Shown here piece after piece: positions 1 to 9,129 of a DNA stretch of 64,000 nucleotides. The stretch lies in NCBI RefSeq assembly GCF_030915485.1, contig NZ_CP133266.1, forward strand, positions 372,001 to 436,000, in the 5' to 3' direction. The position numbers and the translations under genes were made by a program. This stretch comes from Neobacillus sp. PS3-40. GTDB taxonomy: Bacteria > Bacillota > Bacilli > Bacillales > Cytobacillaceae. Each line of letters begins with the position of its first letter. The first letter of the stretch is position 1. The notes beneath the pieces were generated by a model that was not told the origin of the DNA, made no database searches, and saw only the letters and a program-made list of their open reading frames with translations.

Positions 1-1
1 A

Positions 2-805
2 GATAAACATGGCACAAAAGTAATGTTGGCTGTTGGAGGCTGGTATCATATCAAAGGCGGAGAATCCTATCCCTATTTCAAAGCAGCTATCTCTAATCCA
101 ACTACACGAACAAAACTCGTCAATAATCTTACAAAGTTAGCCGATCGTGAAAAGCTTGATGGCATTGATATCGATTTTGAATATCCTCGCTCATCAAGTG
201 ACGCAGCAAACCTAGCTGTTTTCACAAAGGAACTAAGCAATAAGCTACACCCGAAAGGTAAGGAGCTTTCGATTGCGGTTTATTCGAAAATTCACGCTGA
301 AGCGGGAACCGTGATGGCATCTGTTATGTATGATCCAGGGATGTTTAAAGATGTCGATCATGTAAATATCATGGCATATGACGGGCAATGGGACGGTGGA
401 TACCATGCAGCCAATTTATCTCCATATCCGTTCACTAAGAATGTCGTAAACTATTGGTCGAATCTGTTTAAGACATATCATCTATCGAAAGAAAAACTTG
501 TGTTAGGAGTTCCTTTTTACGCTCAGCCTGATAATCCCTCTGTTAAACAAGTTTCATATGCGGCGATTATCAACAAGTATCCCGCAAATGCCGAAACTGA
601 CACTGTTAGCATGAACGGTACCATCTATCATTATAATGGTGAAACCACAATGAGAATGAAAACAAAACTGGCACTCGACAACGGATTTGGTGGGATGATG
701 CTCTGGGAGGCTGGCCATGATTCCAAGGGCTTACACAGTTTAACTGGGGCTATTTTCAATGTTTTAAAAGATTCTACACAGCAATTTGCAACAACAAATA
801 GGTAA
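2..805 (+). CDS. Glycoside hydrolase family 18 protein, 3' part
   Basis: The reading frame is open from base 2, so the 5' end lies outside the window; the first Met codon at 23 is internal. The GH18 catalytic signature DGIDIDFEYP (bases about 155-187) carries the DxxDxDxE motif with the proton-donor Glu. Later barrel motifs are also present (VNIMAYDGQWDGG, LVLGVPFYA and GGMMLWEAGHD near the end). The family cleaves beta-1,4 GlcNAc bonds in chitin or acts on peptidoglycan-like glycans. The visible part resembles a secreted chitinase-like catalytic domain more than a LysM spore-cortex enzyme, but the N-terminus is needed to decide. A strong terminator follows directly, so the gene ends its transcription unit. 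Confidence 0.85.
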   Translation, partial: DKHGTKVMLAVGGWYHIKGGESYPYFKAAISNPTTRTKLVNNLTKLADREKLDGIDIDFEYPRSSSDAANLAVFTKELSNKLHPKGKELSIAVYSKIHAEAGTVMASVMYDPGMFKDVDHVNIMAYDGQWDGGYHAANLSPYPFTKNVVNYWSNLFKTYHLSKEKLVLGVPFYAQPDNPSVKQVSYAAIINKYPANAETDTVSMNGTIYHYNGETTMRMKTKLALDNGFGGMMLWEAGHDSKGLHSLTGAIFNVLKDSTQQFATTNR

Positions 806-810
806 TAGCA

Positions 811-853
811 AGGCTGTACTCTCTTCTTTTTTTAGAGAATACAGCCTTTTTTT
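811..853 (+). terminator. Rho-independent terminator after the GH18 gene
   Basis: Stem AGGCTGTA-CTCT pairs with AGAG-(A)-TACAGCC and is followed by seven T residues. It closely resembles the terminator at 35725-35764. Confidence 0.85.
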
Positions 854-894
854 ACGTATCTATGACCAATTCTAAACTACTATTCTCTGCTTTT

Positions 895-3800
895 TTAATC
901 CCATCTTTTCATCATAGTAACTATTTTTTCCTTCCAAATGGAAATGAAAGTTTTTTCTCCTTTAGCCGATTTCTGCTTATGCCATTCATTACTACTCGCA
1001 ACGCCAATAAGGATCGAACCAGAAATCAACAGATAACCCCACCATGGCATGTTCCCCCAATATGGCCTTGTTTGCAAAAGAACATTAAGCATTAAAACAC
1101 CAGCACCAACAAAGAAATATGATTTAATCCGTAGAAACATCCCAATTAACATCGAGAATAGCGATAAGCTTCCTAAAATAATCGCATCATAAATGGTTGA
1201 ACTTTCTAAACCATCCTCAATTAATAATAAGGAAACAACGATTAGAACGAACCACTGAATAAGATTAGTAATCCTTGAATAACGACCTTTCATGATCCGC
1301 CTTACCAAAATGACGAGGACCACCCATGGAAGAACGACTACTTCTCGATCCCATAAATCAGGAATTTTCAACATACTAATGGTCGAATAATATGGCTCTA
1401 ATAAATAACTCATTCCGATAATTAGTGGAATATAGGAGTAGTTGGTCGGCACTCTCTTTTGCTGCAACCAAATGGAAATGGAAATAAGCACCCCAGGTAA
1501 TACATGTGTCCAAAGAGCATCACTTTCAAAGTAATACATAAAAAACAAGTACAAAAAGGAAACAAGCGTGTATCCATCCACTTTCGTATCCCGAATTTTT
1601 TCATCATTTACCACTATTTTTTTGTAAATAACTTTGCCGATTAAAATCAGGCACATGCCAAGCAAACCAGAAAGAAGCATTTTTTCAACTTCATCCATTC
1701 TTCCAAGATGAATGAACTGAACTGTTCCTATAAAGCCAATTAATAACGGAATAGTCCCAAATAGATCCCATTTCAGTTTATGCAAATAAACCAATATACC
1801 GCCTGAATAAACAATGGTTAGAAGATATGGTATCCATCCAAATGGATACGTCATAATCATGAAACCAAGACCAATTATTGAGAAAGGAACAGCATAGAAA
1901 GCTGTGCGTTTTTTAAAATCCCTGTTAGCCATTAGCCCAAAAAGAATAATAACAATGCTTGTGACAAGAAATTCGTAAAAACCCGTACGCCCAATGTTGA
2001 AATAAGTAAACAAGCTAGTTACTACAACAAATAGAGTTGTAAAACTGCTATATAAAAAGTACTTACTACTCCATTCACTTTTTGCCATTCTGGTACAAAT
2101 GATATAGACAGTTAATGAAATCAGATAGCTAATCATTCCTTCATAATTGTAGGAAATCCAAGTGTACGCCAGCGCCAATGGGTAATAAACATGCCCAGTC
2201 CACGCCAAAGCTTTAAATATACTCATATCCTTTTTTCGTACCATCAGCGCAAGTAGGAACAGAAATACTGCACCGGTAGTGCCCAAATAAGAATAAATTT
2301 TATCGTTAAAATCTACTATACTGTCGACTGCTTGAAAAATGGAAAAGTAAAACAGCAAGGTTGTGACGCTGACCAAGTATGGTGCCCAAATGAAACTACT
2401 TTCCCTTTTCAATAAGTAATACATCCCGATTCCGATTAATAAGACACATGGTTGAACCCATACATAATCAGGTGAGCTAACTGAAACAAGAACAATCCCG
2501 ATCGTGTAGAAAATCTGAGATGCATAAAATGATGCACGTGAAATCGTTTCTTCTCGCATTTTCTTCCATCCCAAGCTACAGAGAAGAACGAGAACAGCCC
2601 CACTAACAAAACTAACAGAAGTTCCAAACCCATTTTGGTAAACATCAAAGTTCGAGCTAATTTCCTCACCGAATGATACAATCGAAAGCCCCATCAAATA
2701 GGGAAGAATCCAACAGGAAATTTCCTTGTAAAATAACCTTTTTTCTTTTTTTAGAAGGAGGTAGGAAACGAATGCAAGTAGCATCAGCATGACTCCTAAT
2801 TCCCACCAATAAAAAAATGCAAATGCCACCGCAATGGCAAGCACCATAATGGCATTTCCAATATCCCTCGAACTTTCTTGGATAATAGGAACAACACGTT
2901 GAATTCCAAAAATAATAAATAATGTAAACCCAGCAAAAAATACAGCTAATGGAAAATGGCGATGAATAAATGATTCAGCAAACAACCAAATACCTTCATA
3001 AATTGCAGAAGCCAGGAAAAAAGAACTTAGATATGAAAATAATCGGAGTTTACTCACCTTAGCCAAATAGGTAAAATTTCCTGAAATGATGAAATAAGCA
3101 AACATAAGTACAGCTGAGGGACCATTCATTCTAATGAACATTCCTTCAAGGGTGATATAGATAAAGGCCATTCCAGAAATCACCGCACTGGTAAATTGAA
3201 ATGCTTTTTCTAAATGAAAATTTCCGTTCATTGCTTTCGGGACAAATACCATACCAAAACCAATAAAAGCATAAATAATGGCCCCAAACGACTCTAAAAT
3301 GGAATGTTCAATAAGTTGGTATGCACCATAAACAATCATGATACTAAAGACAAAGTGGAATTCTTTTCTTCCCGTCACATAAATCATTGAAAGGTAAATG
3401 ACGGCAGTCAGCAGAAGATTAAGGCTATAAAGGATGTGGTTATCATAGATGACAAGCATGAAAAGGGTTGATAGAACTAGATTCGCTTGAATAAAAGGAA
3501 CTAATTCATTGGTAAATAACTTTAACGTTCCCCTGTTTTTTATCTGAGTGTAAAGAAAAATGAGTAACGCATTATATGCCATTATCCCAAGGTAAAATAA
3601 ATCAACATCAAGCTTAAGTGCTGCAAAAACAAAAGCAACTCCGGCTGAGGAGAAAATATATGTGAACCACACAAATAATCTAGAAGCTAATAGGTTTGCT
3701 AACCGTGCATAAATGACAACTGGAATGAGGCTGCCTAGTATTCCAAGGGTATAACGTCCTTCACCAGATACCGATAAATACGATCCAAGTAAACCGAACC

Positions 3801-4299
3801 AGCCAAGTGATAAGATAAAAATCGGCAAAAATAAACTCCCTAAAACAATAAAGGCGAATGCCGTTTTATCAATGCGCAGTATTTTTTTTGCTAAAAATGC
3901 TATTCCATAAAACAAAAGGGACACAAGGGCAATAGATCCACTTTTCATTAGGCTTGTCATTGTTTCCCAATTACATGTTGCAACAAACAACCCCCCGATT
4001 AATAGGAAAATTACTCCGATATTTAAGGACCAGGTAATATTTCTTTCGCGCATCTCCTCAGGTGTATGTGTCTTTCTAACCTTTATCGGTCTAGGCTCAA
4101 CCGATTTTATCTTTTCCTCTTGGATTTTAATTTGTATGGTATCTTTTTTTGATTGCGCTTTTACTAAATCTAGACAGTACAGATTATTTGCATCTAAAAC
4201 CTGTTCAACTATTTCAGTGGGCAAATAGCCATTAACATTTAACTCATTTAATTTTTGTTTAAAAATTTTTTCATTCTCTTCTCTTCTGTTCATCTCCAA
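895..4299 (-). CDS. Giant polytopic membrane protein (SCO7613 C-terminal/DUF2157-like)
   Basis: The 1134-residue protein has a charged cytoplasmic N-terminus of about 95 residues. About thirty hydrophobic segments then continue to near the C-terminus. This layout matches the large multi-pass proteins annotated in bacilli as SCO7613 C-terminal domain or DUF2157-like membrane proteins; no catalytic motif was seen and the function is unknown. The TTG start is preferred because AAGGAGG lies 7 nt upstream, whereas the ATG two codons later (4293) would be 13 nt away. It appears monocistronic: the next gene upstream is over 450 bp away, and the 3' end converges on the GH18 gene. Confidence 0.75.
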   Translation of the reverse strand: MEMNRREENEKIFKQKLNELNVNGYLPTEIVEQVLDANNLYCLDLVKAQSKKDTIQIKIQEEKIKSVEPRPIKVRKTHTPEEMRERNITWSLNIGVIFLLIGGLFVATCNWETMTSLMKSGSIALVSLLFYGIAFLAKKILRIDKTAFAFIVLGSLFLPIFILSLGWFGLLGSYLSVSGEGRYTLGILGSLIPVVIYARLANLLASRLFVWFTYIFSSAGVAFVFAALKLDVDLFYLGIMAYNALLIFLYTQIKNRGTLKLFTNELVPFIQANLVLSTLFMLVIYDNHILYSLNLLLTAVIYLSMIYVTGRKEFHFVFSIMIVYGAYQLIEHSILESFGAIIYAFIGFGMVFVPKAMNGNFHLEKAFQFTSAVISGMAFIYITLEGMFIRMNGPSAVLMFAYFIISGNFTYLAKVSKLRLFSYLSSFFLASAIYEGIWLFAESFIHRHFPLAVFFAGFTLFIIFGIQRVVPIIQESSRDIGNAIMVLAIAVAFAFFYWWELGVMLMLLAFVSYLLLKKEKRLFYKEISCWILPYLMGLSIVSFGEEISSNFDVYQNGFGTSVSFVSGAVLVLLCSLGWKKMREETISRASFYASQIFYTIGIVLVSVSSPDYVWVQPCVLLIGIGMYYLLKRESSFIWAPYLVSVTTLLFYFSIFQAVDSIVDFNDKIYSYLGTTGAVFLFLLALMVRKKDMSIFKALAWTGHVYYPLALAYTWISYNYEGMISYLISLTVYIICTRMAKSEWSSKYFLYSSFTTLFVVVTSLFTYFNIGRTGFYEFLVTSIVIILFGLMANRDFKKRTAFYAVPFSIIGLGFMIMTYPFGWIPYLLTIVYSGGILVYLHKLKWDLFGTIPLLIGFIGTVQFIHLGRMDEVEKMLLSGLLGMCLILIGKVIYKKIVVNDEKIRDTKVDGYTLVSFLYLFFMYYFESDALWTHVLPGVLISISIWLQQKRVPTNYSYIPLIIGMSYLLEPYYSTISMLKIPDLWDREVVVLPWVVLVILVRRIMKGRYSRITNLIQWFVLIVVSLLLIEDGLESSTIYDAIILGSLSLFSMLIGMFLRIKSYFFVGAGVLMLNVLLQTRPYWGNMPWWGYLLISGSILIGVASSNEWHKQKSAKGEKTFISIWKEKIVTMMKRWD

Positions 4300-4770
4300 A
4301 TAAGCCCCTCCTTAATTAACCATTCATCACACTTTAATTGCCAATCTTTCCTTTTTTTACTATAGTGTAATTTTACACTTTTTCAAAATATTTTCAACAC
4401 TAATTCTTAAAAATAGGCGATGTTATATAGCTCTGTTGATTTTCGGCTCATTTTTGCTCTGGTTCTGTGAATCGAGTGAACTAAAAACAGTTTTTATCAA
4501 CTATATTATTTAACAATGTAAAAAAATAAAAAGGATACAATTGGTTTGCATCCTTCGAATTTTACCTATATCTTCTATTAAATATGCTACATGCCATTAA
4601 AAAGCCGATCCATTCTAAACTGATTATTAATAAGGCTCCTTTTCGATCTATTAAACAAATCAATGCCCCCAAATTGTATACTATTGCCCTTCTTTTAATC
4701 TAGGTGTGGCTGGGTCGCAGTCAGGTTTTTCTAAATTCGCCGATTCTAAGAATTTCCTTAAAAAATAGCA
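4300..4770. other. Intergenic region, no gene seen
   Basis: About 470 bp between two minus-strand genes. It holds AT-rich sequence and a short inverted repeat around 4532-4555 (AGGATACAA / TTTGCATCCTT) that may terminate the DUF2935 gene. No ORF with a ribosome binding site was found. Confidence 0.4.
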
Positions 4771-5490
4771 TTATTCACGAAACATATGGTCGGCCATTAA
4801 TGGAGAAAATGTTCCTAGTGCACTTGCACTAAGTTCAAGTTCCTTTAATTCCTCCAAAAAATTTTGGAAAAGCTTCATTTCTAAAGAGACATCTATGTTC
4901 ATTTTTTCTAAAGCTGGAAAAGTAGGCATTTCTGTTCGTAAATAACCGGCCATCTCGACAGCTTTTAAATAAAAGTGTTCAAACTTCTTCATGAATTGTT
5001 CGCTTTTTTCCTTTAATTGTTTTTCTACTAGATCTAATTTACTCGTTATGGCACCAGCATGCCCTACTGCGTCTAATAACCAAACTAAGTGGTAATGGAG
5101 CTCATGGAATACGGGGGGAGTTTGATTCTTCTTAAAATAGTTTAGCAGCCGTAAATATTCCTCTAATTCGTTCACCATATGATTAATGAAAGTTGGAGGA
5201 AGATGCATTTTCACTTTTCCTACCAAATGCTTTTCAAGTAGTCCTAATTTAAATTCCCGTAGTTTTACTGCCTCTTCGTCCGCCTTCTCAGTCAATTTTA
5301 CAATATCTTCCGAATCGACATTATTTAAAAGAGTGTCAAAAATTCGAATAAAGTCAGATGCGATTTTTATATTTTCTTGTTCCATTGGTGCTAATGCCTC
5401 CAAAATAAATCGCGAATGGTCCCCCAAAATTTGAAGCCAAAACCGATGCTCAAACCTTGCTGTCTTCTCAAATACATCTACACCACTCAT
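4771..5490 (-). CDS. DUF2935 domain protein (ferritin-like helical bundle)
   Basis: The 239-residue protein is almost entirely helical. It has two related halves, each with an N-terminal E/H-containing helix (for example FEHRFWLQILGDHSRF near residues 13-28 and FHELHYHLVWLLDAVGHA near 127-144). This fits the DUF2935 family of Bacillus proteins, whose bundles carry conserved His and Glu residues that may bind metal. No enzymatic role is established. GGAGGTGAT lies 5-6 nt before the ATG, a near-perfect ribosome binding site. The neighbours are unrelated and the gene stands alone. Confidence 0.8.
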   Translation of the reverse strand: MSGVDVFEKTARFEHRFWLQILGDHSRFILEALAPMEQENIKIASDFIRIFDTLLNNVDSEDIVKLTEKADEEAVKLREFKLGLLEKHLVGKVKMHLPPTFINHMVNELEEYLRLLNYFKKNQTPPVFHELHYHLVWLLDAVGHAGAITSKLDLVEKQLKEKSEQFMKKFEHFYLKAVEMAGYLRTEMPTFPALEKMNIDVSLEMKLFQNFLEELKELELSASALGTFSPLMADHMFRE

Positions 5491-5769
5491 TTAATCACCT
5501 CCATAATTTAGAACTTAAACCTTTTAAAATGTTTATTCTCGTATCATTATGCTTATGAACAAACCATTGAAAAAGGATGTCTATGTTGGGGATCAGAATT
5601 CTAAAAAGGCTTGGGGTTGTCCGGAATGGTGAAGACTGTACCAAATGCTAACAAAATCACCTAACTAAAATAAAAGTACAGTACAGAAACCACACAAAAA
5701 AAATTCCAGGAACCCATTCGTACAGGGCCCTGGATCAATCAATTACTTAATAAGTATAAATACAACCAT
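5491..5769. other. Intergenic region with the terminator of the catabolic cluster
   Basis: About 280 bp. It holds the upstream region of the DUF2935 gene and the terminator at 5693-5735. No coding potential was seen. Confidence 0.5.
5693..5735 (-). terminator. Terminator after buk
   Basis: Read on the minus strand, CCAGG-CCC pairs with GGG-CCTGG around a 9-nt loop and is followed by a run of eight T residues. It marks the end of the catabolic gene cluster. Confidence 0.8.
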
Positions 5770-6843
5770 TTACTGTTTCCACTCAAAGACGTTAGCATTT
5801 TCTTCTCCACTAATTATTCTTTTTGCTCCCATAGCTAACGCTTCCAACTCATTTTCTCCGGGAACAAGGATAACAGGAGCTAGGAATTCAATATAAGATT
5901 TAATCCACTCAGTAATTCTTTTCGAATAAGCTAATCCGCCTGTTATGATAATACAATCAACTTTACCTTTAAGGACAGCAGCCATTTCTCCAATCCCTTT
6001 ACTACTTTGGTAAGCTAATGCCTCCAAGATTAGTTCAGCCTCTTTATCACCACTATCAATTTTTCCCTCTATTTTTCTGACATCATTTGTACCTAGATAG
6101 GAAATAAGTCCGCCTTTCTTCCTATACTTTGCAAACATTTCATCCTCTGAGTTCTGGTAACATAAATGAATAACATCCTTGATAGCTAACCCACCAGTCC
6201 TTTCAGTTGAAAAAGGTCCCTCATCATCGGAAATTAGGTCGATAATTTGACCTTTTTGATGAGCACTAATGGTGGATCCTCCCCCTAAATGTGCAACAAT
6301 AAAATTCTTTTCGTAGTAAGAGGCGTTCATTTCTTTGGCAACTTTCATTGCTACTGCTCTCATATTTAAGATATGACCAATACTCTTACGTTCGAGTCCA
6401 TTTAACCCTGAGATTCTAGCTATATCTGTGAATTGGTCCACCGTAACAGGATCATAAATAAAAGCACGGCATCCTTTTTTTGCTATATCCGATATTCCCT
6501 GTGCGAGCGGGGCTCCAAGATTGGAAGCATGATCTACCACCGGTTGATATTTAAGGCAATCCAATATTCCTTTGTTTACCTCATAGGCTCCTGCTTTTAC
6601 AGGAGGTAATAATCCACCTCGTCCTACTACAGCATCTATTATTTTCATATCCACATCATATTTTTTAAGTGTTGATAAGACAGAATCCAGCCTTATTTCA
6701 TACTGCTCATTACTATTTTTATACTTTTTTAGATCATCTAAAGAGTAGGAGATATCTTCTTTAAAAATCATCTCTTCATCCTTGAAAAGTCCAATTTTTG
6801 TTGAAGTCGCCCCTGGATTAATCGCTAATATTGTATAGGTCAT
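5770..6843 (-). CDS. buk: Butyrate kinase (acyl kinase)
   Basis: The 357-residue acetokinase-family enzyme transfers phosphate between an acyl phosphate and ADP, yielding a carboxylic acid and ATP in the cytoplasm. The N-terminal phosphate-binding motif AINPGATSTK (residues 7-16), the VAHLGGGSTISAH motif and the ITGGLAYSKR motif are all present, and the length fits Buk. It lies 13 bp after ptb, so both are probably cotranscribed and act in series on an acyl-CoA. Together with the 2-oxoacid dehydrogenase genes upstream they give substrate-level ATP from amino acid breakdown. The ribosome binding site is weak (AAGGTTGGTG), which suggests translational coupling to ptb. The physiological acyl group could be isobutyryl, isovaleryl, 2-methylbutyryl or an aryl-acetyl group. 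Confidence 0.93.
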   Translation of the reverse strand: MTYTILAINPGATSTKIGLFKDEEMIFKEDISYSLDDLKKYKNSNEQYEIRLDSVLSTLKKYDVDMKIIDAVVGRGGLLPPVKAGAYEVNKGILDCLKYQPVVDHASNLGAPLAQGISDIAKKGCRAFIYDPVTVDQFTDIARISGLNGLERKSIGHILNMRAVAMKVAKEMNASYYEKNFIVAHLGGGSTISAHQKGQIIDLISDDEGPFSTERTGGLAIKDVIHLCYQNSEDEMFAKYRKKGGLISYLGTNDVRKIEGKIDSGDKEAELILEALAYQSSKGIGEMAAVLKGKVDCIIITGGLAYSKRITEWIKSYIEFLAPVILVPGENELEALAMGAKRIISGEENANVFEWKQ

Positions 6844-6856
6844 ATTTTCACCAACC

Positions 6857-7768
6857 TTATTTCTTTTCTGATAATAAGAGAGCTAGGATAATAGAGTTCA
6901 GTTTTTCCTCTGATGTAGACCCTCTTGAAGTAAGAATAATAGGAACATTCGCCCCCATTACCACTCCCGCCATTTTTCCATTGGCAATCACTGAAAAGGA
7001 TTTTCCAAGGATATTTCCGGCCGTGATATCTGGTACTAACAAGATATCTGCATCTCCAGTTACTCGTCCTGCATAATTTTTCTCTTCAGAAATTTCTTTG
7101 CTTAAAGCTAAGTCTAGCGATATCGGGCCCTCAATGATACAACCCGTTATCTCCCCATTTTGATTCATTGCTTTTAACTGTGCTCCATCAACGGAATCTT
7201 GAAGTTTTGGATTTACATGTTCCGTTGCTGAAAGGACGCCAATCTTAGGTTCAATGTATCCTAGTTGATGTAATACAAACAAGGCATTTTCAATAATTGC
7301 TTTCTTTTCCGCTAACGACGGAGTAAGAATCATCCCGCCATCAGTTATCAACAGTAATTTACTATAGGAGGGTAGCTCATAAAGAGCAATATGTGAAAGA
7401 ACGTTACTTTTCTTAATTCCCTTTTCTCTTGCTACTACTGCCCTTAAAAGATCCTTTGTTTGTATTTTTCCTTTCATAATAATATCAACTTGGCCATTTC
7501 TAGCTAACTCAACCGCCTTTTCAGCTGACTCCACATCGTTTTGTGTTTCAATAAGTTGTATATCTTCGATTGATTCACCTAGTATTTTAAGAATTTCCTT
7601 AATCTTTTCCACATTTCCTATCAATATCGGTTCAACAGCCTGTAAATGCTTTAAGGAAAAAATACCTTCTAATGAATGTTGGTCCATCGCATTTACAACA
7701 GCAATTTTCTTTGTGGTAGTATTTTTATCAAGTAATTTGAGTAGCTCCTCAAAATTCTTTAAGCTCAT
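6857..7768 (-). CDS. ptb: Phosphate butyryltransferase (phosphotransacylase)
   Basis: The 303-residue enzyme belongs to the phosphate acetyl/butyryl transferase family and converts acyl-CoA plus phosphate to acyl phosphate plus CoA. Family features include VDIIMKGKIQTKDLLRAVV, LLITDGGMILTP, LSATEHVNPKLQ and the C-terminal VVMGANVPIILTSRG. AAAGGAG stands 8 nt before the ATG. It is followed after 13 bp by buk and preceded by the amino acid dehydrogenase gene with a 123-bp gap that holds an inverted repeat. In Bacillus subtilis the equivalent genes sit in the bkd operon, but in another order. Confidence 0.93.
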   Translation of the reverse strand: MSLKNFEELLKLLDKNTTTKKIAVVNAMDQHSLEGIFSLKHLQAVEPILIGNVEKIKEILKILGESIEDIQLIETQNDVESAEKAVELARNGQVDIIMKGKIQTKDLLRAVVAREKGIKKSNVLSHIALYELPSYSKLLLITDGGMILTPSLAEKKAIIENALFVLHQLGYIEPKIGVLSATEHVNPKLQDSVDGAQLKAMNQNGEITGCIIEGPISLDLALSKEISEEKNYAGRVTGDADILLVPDITAGNILGKSFSVIANGKMAGVVMGANVPIILTSRGSTSEEKLNSIILALLLSEKK

Positions 7769-7800
7769 GTAATTACTCCTTTCCCGGATTACTACTTACA

Positions 7801-7876
7801 TTTCCTCTGTTTGCTAGTCTATCTTATTATTTACTACCCTGATGGACGAGAGACACTACCAGGCGAACAGAGGAAA
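7801..7876. repeat. Long inverted repeat between the dehydrogenase gene and ptb
   Basis: TTTCCTCTGTTTGC (7801-7814) faces GCGAACAGAGGAAA (7863-7876), 13 of 14 positions pairing across a 48-nt interval. The interval itself contains a weaker CCTG...CAGG pairing. The transcript could fold into a branched stem here, possibly an mRNA processing or attenuation element. There is no U tract, so it is not a standard terminator. Confidence 0.5.
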
Positions 7877-7891
7877 TAATAGTTCTAATAA

Positions 7892-8995
7892 TTATTTGCC
7901 AGTAAATTTAGTCTTAATTCTACTGATCTTTTCAATTTTGGTTTCAACTAACGTATTTGCAGCTTTGTAAGAAGGAATGTGCTGCTCTTTTGAAATCTTA
8001 AATATTTGGCCCAAGGTATCATAAATCATACTTGCATTTTTAAAGGCACGGTCTTTGTTGTATCCATGAAGTTCATCCGCAACTTGAATTAAGCCTCCGG
8101 CATTTGTCACATAATCAGGTGCATATGTAATTCCTTTTTCAAAAAGAATATCCCCATGTCGTTCTTCTGCTAGTACATTATTGGCAGCTCCACAAATAGC
8201 AGCACATCTAAATTGTGGAATTGTTGTATCGTTTATGACGGCTCCTAATGCATTTGGTGAAAAAATATCACACGGAACACTATAAATTTCCTCAGGTTCT
8301 ACAGCTTCAATTTCAGGATATTTTGCAAGCACTGCGTCGATATTTTGCTTAGAGATATCAGTAACAACTAAATGTGCCCCTTCTTCATGTAGATGGTCAA
8401 CAAGGAAATGGCCAACTTTTCCTAAACCTTGGACTGCAATTGTCAACCCTTTTAATGAATCTGAACCAAAGGCCTCTTTAGCTGTCGCTTTGATTGCTTT
8501 CCATACCCCAAATGATGTAATGATCGCCGAATTTCCGCTTCCACCATATTCTTCAGGTAAACCAACCAAATAGTTTGTTTGTTTAGATGCAGAAACAAAA
8601 TCCATGCCAACTGTCCCAACATCTGTCCCTGTATAAAAACGACCTTTTAAAGTTTCAATGAAAGTGCCAAAAGCTTGGAATAGTTCGTCCGATTTATCCG
8701 TTTTCGGATCTGCGATAATTACAGCCTTTCCTCCTCCAAATGAAGCCCCTGAAACACCACACTTATAAGTCATTCCTTCTGATAACCGTAAGGCATCCTT
8801 AAGTGCTGCATCCATCGTTTCATAATTCCACATACGACACCCACCTAGCGCAGGTCCCAGAGTTGTATCATGGATAGCAATAATTGATTTCAATCCTGTT
8901 GTTTTATCGTAATTGAAGATTACCTGTTCATGCCCATGTTCTTTCATCTCTTCAAAAATATCCAATAATTTGATTTGTTCTTCTGTTACTATCAT
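7892..8995 (-). CDS. Leu/Phe-type amino acid dehydrogenase (Glu/Leu/Phe/Val family)
   Basis: The 367-residue NAD-dependent oxidative deaminase has the two catalytic lysines (MTYK, residue 78; GGGK, residue 90) and the Rossmann motif AVQGLGKVG. In position it is the counterpart of bcd (leucine dehydrogenase). However, the pocket positions that separate the two enzymes look phenylalanine-like: Gly in FYTGTD (residue 123; Ala in leucine dehydrogenase TAED) and Leu in AGGLIQ (residue 302; Val in GGVIN). Other stretches, such as GGCRM and MTYKC, also recall phenylalanine dehydrogenases. Substrate is therefore open: Phe, branched-chain amino acids or both. The second ATG (8995) is taken as start because GGGGG lies 7 nt before it, while the first ATG (9001) is only 1 nt away. 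Confidence 0.85.
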   Translation of the reverse strand: MIVTEEQIKLLDIFEEMKEHGHEQVIFNYDKTTGLKSIIAIHDTTLGPALGGCRMWNYETMDAALKDALRLSEGMTYKCGVSGASFGGGKAVIIADPKTDKSDELFQAFGTFIETLKGRFYTGTDVGTVGMDFVSASKQTNYLVGLPEEYGGSGNSAIITSFGVWKAIKATAKEAFGSDSLKGLTIAVQGLGKVGHFLVDHLHEEGAHLVVTDISKQNIDAVLAKYPEIEAVEPEEIYSVPCDIFSPNALGAVINDTTIPQFRCAAICGAANNVLAEERHGDILFEKGITYAPDYVTNAGGLIQVADELHGYNKDRAFKNASMIYDTLGQIFKISKEQHIPSYKAANTLVETKIEKISRIKTKFTGK

Positions 8996-9024
8996 TTTCA
9001 TTCCCCCAATTATTAATTTTTAAA

Positions 9025-9090
9025 GAAAACTCTCCGATTGGCGTGCCTCTTAGGCGCTAGCAGAATTTATGAATATAAATTCTGCTTAGC
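9025..9090 (+). repeat. Dispersed hairpin repeat, copy 1 (short form)
   Basis: This begins GAAAACTCTCCGATTGGCG and ends with the hairpin AGCAGAATTTAT...AAATTCTGCTTAGC. The same sequence recurs at 24581-24669 and 54825-54922; this copy lacks about 30 bp of the middle. It lies between the permease and dehydrogenase genes. Confidence 0.7.
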
Positions 9091-9129
9091 TTAGAAATTG
9101 TAATCCACTGATTTTTGTATTCCTTTTTC

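Noticed and set aside
862-1095. 77-codon plus-strand ORF after the GH18 gene
   Set aside because: It overlaps the long membrane protein gene on the other strand and lacks a ribosome binding site.
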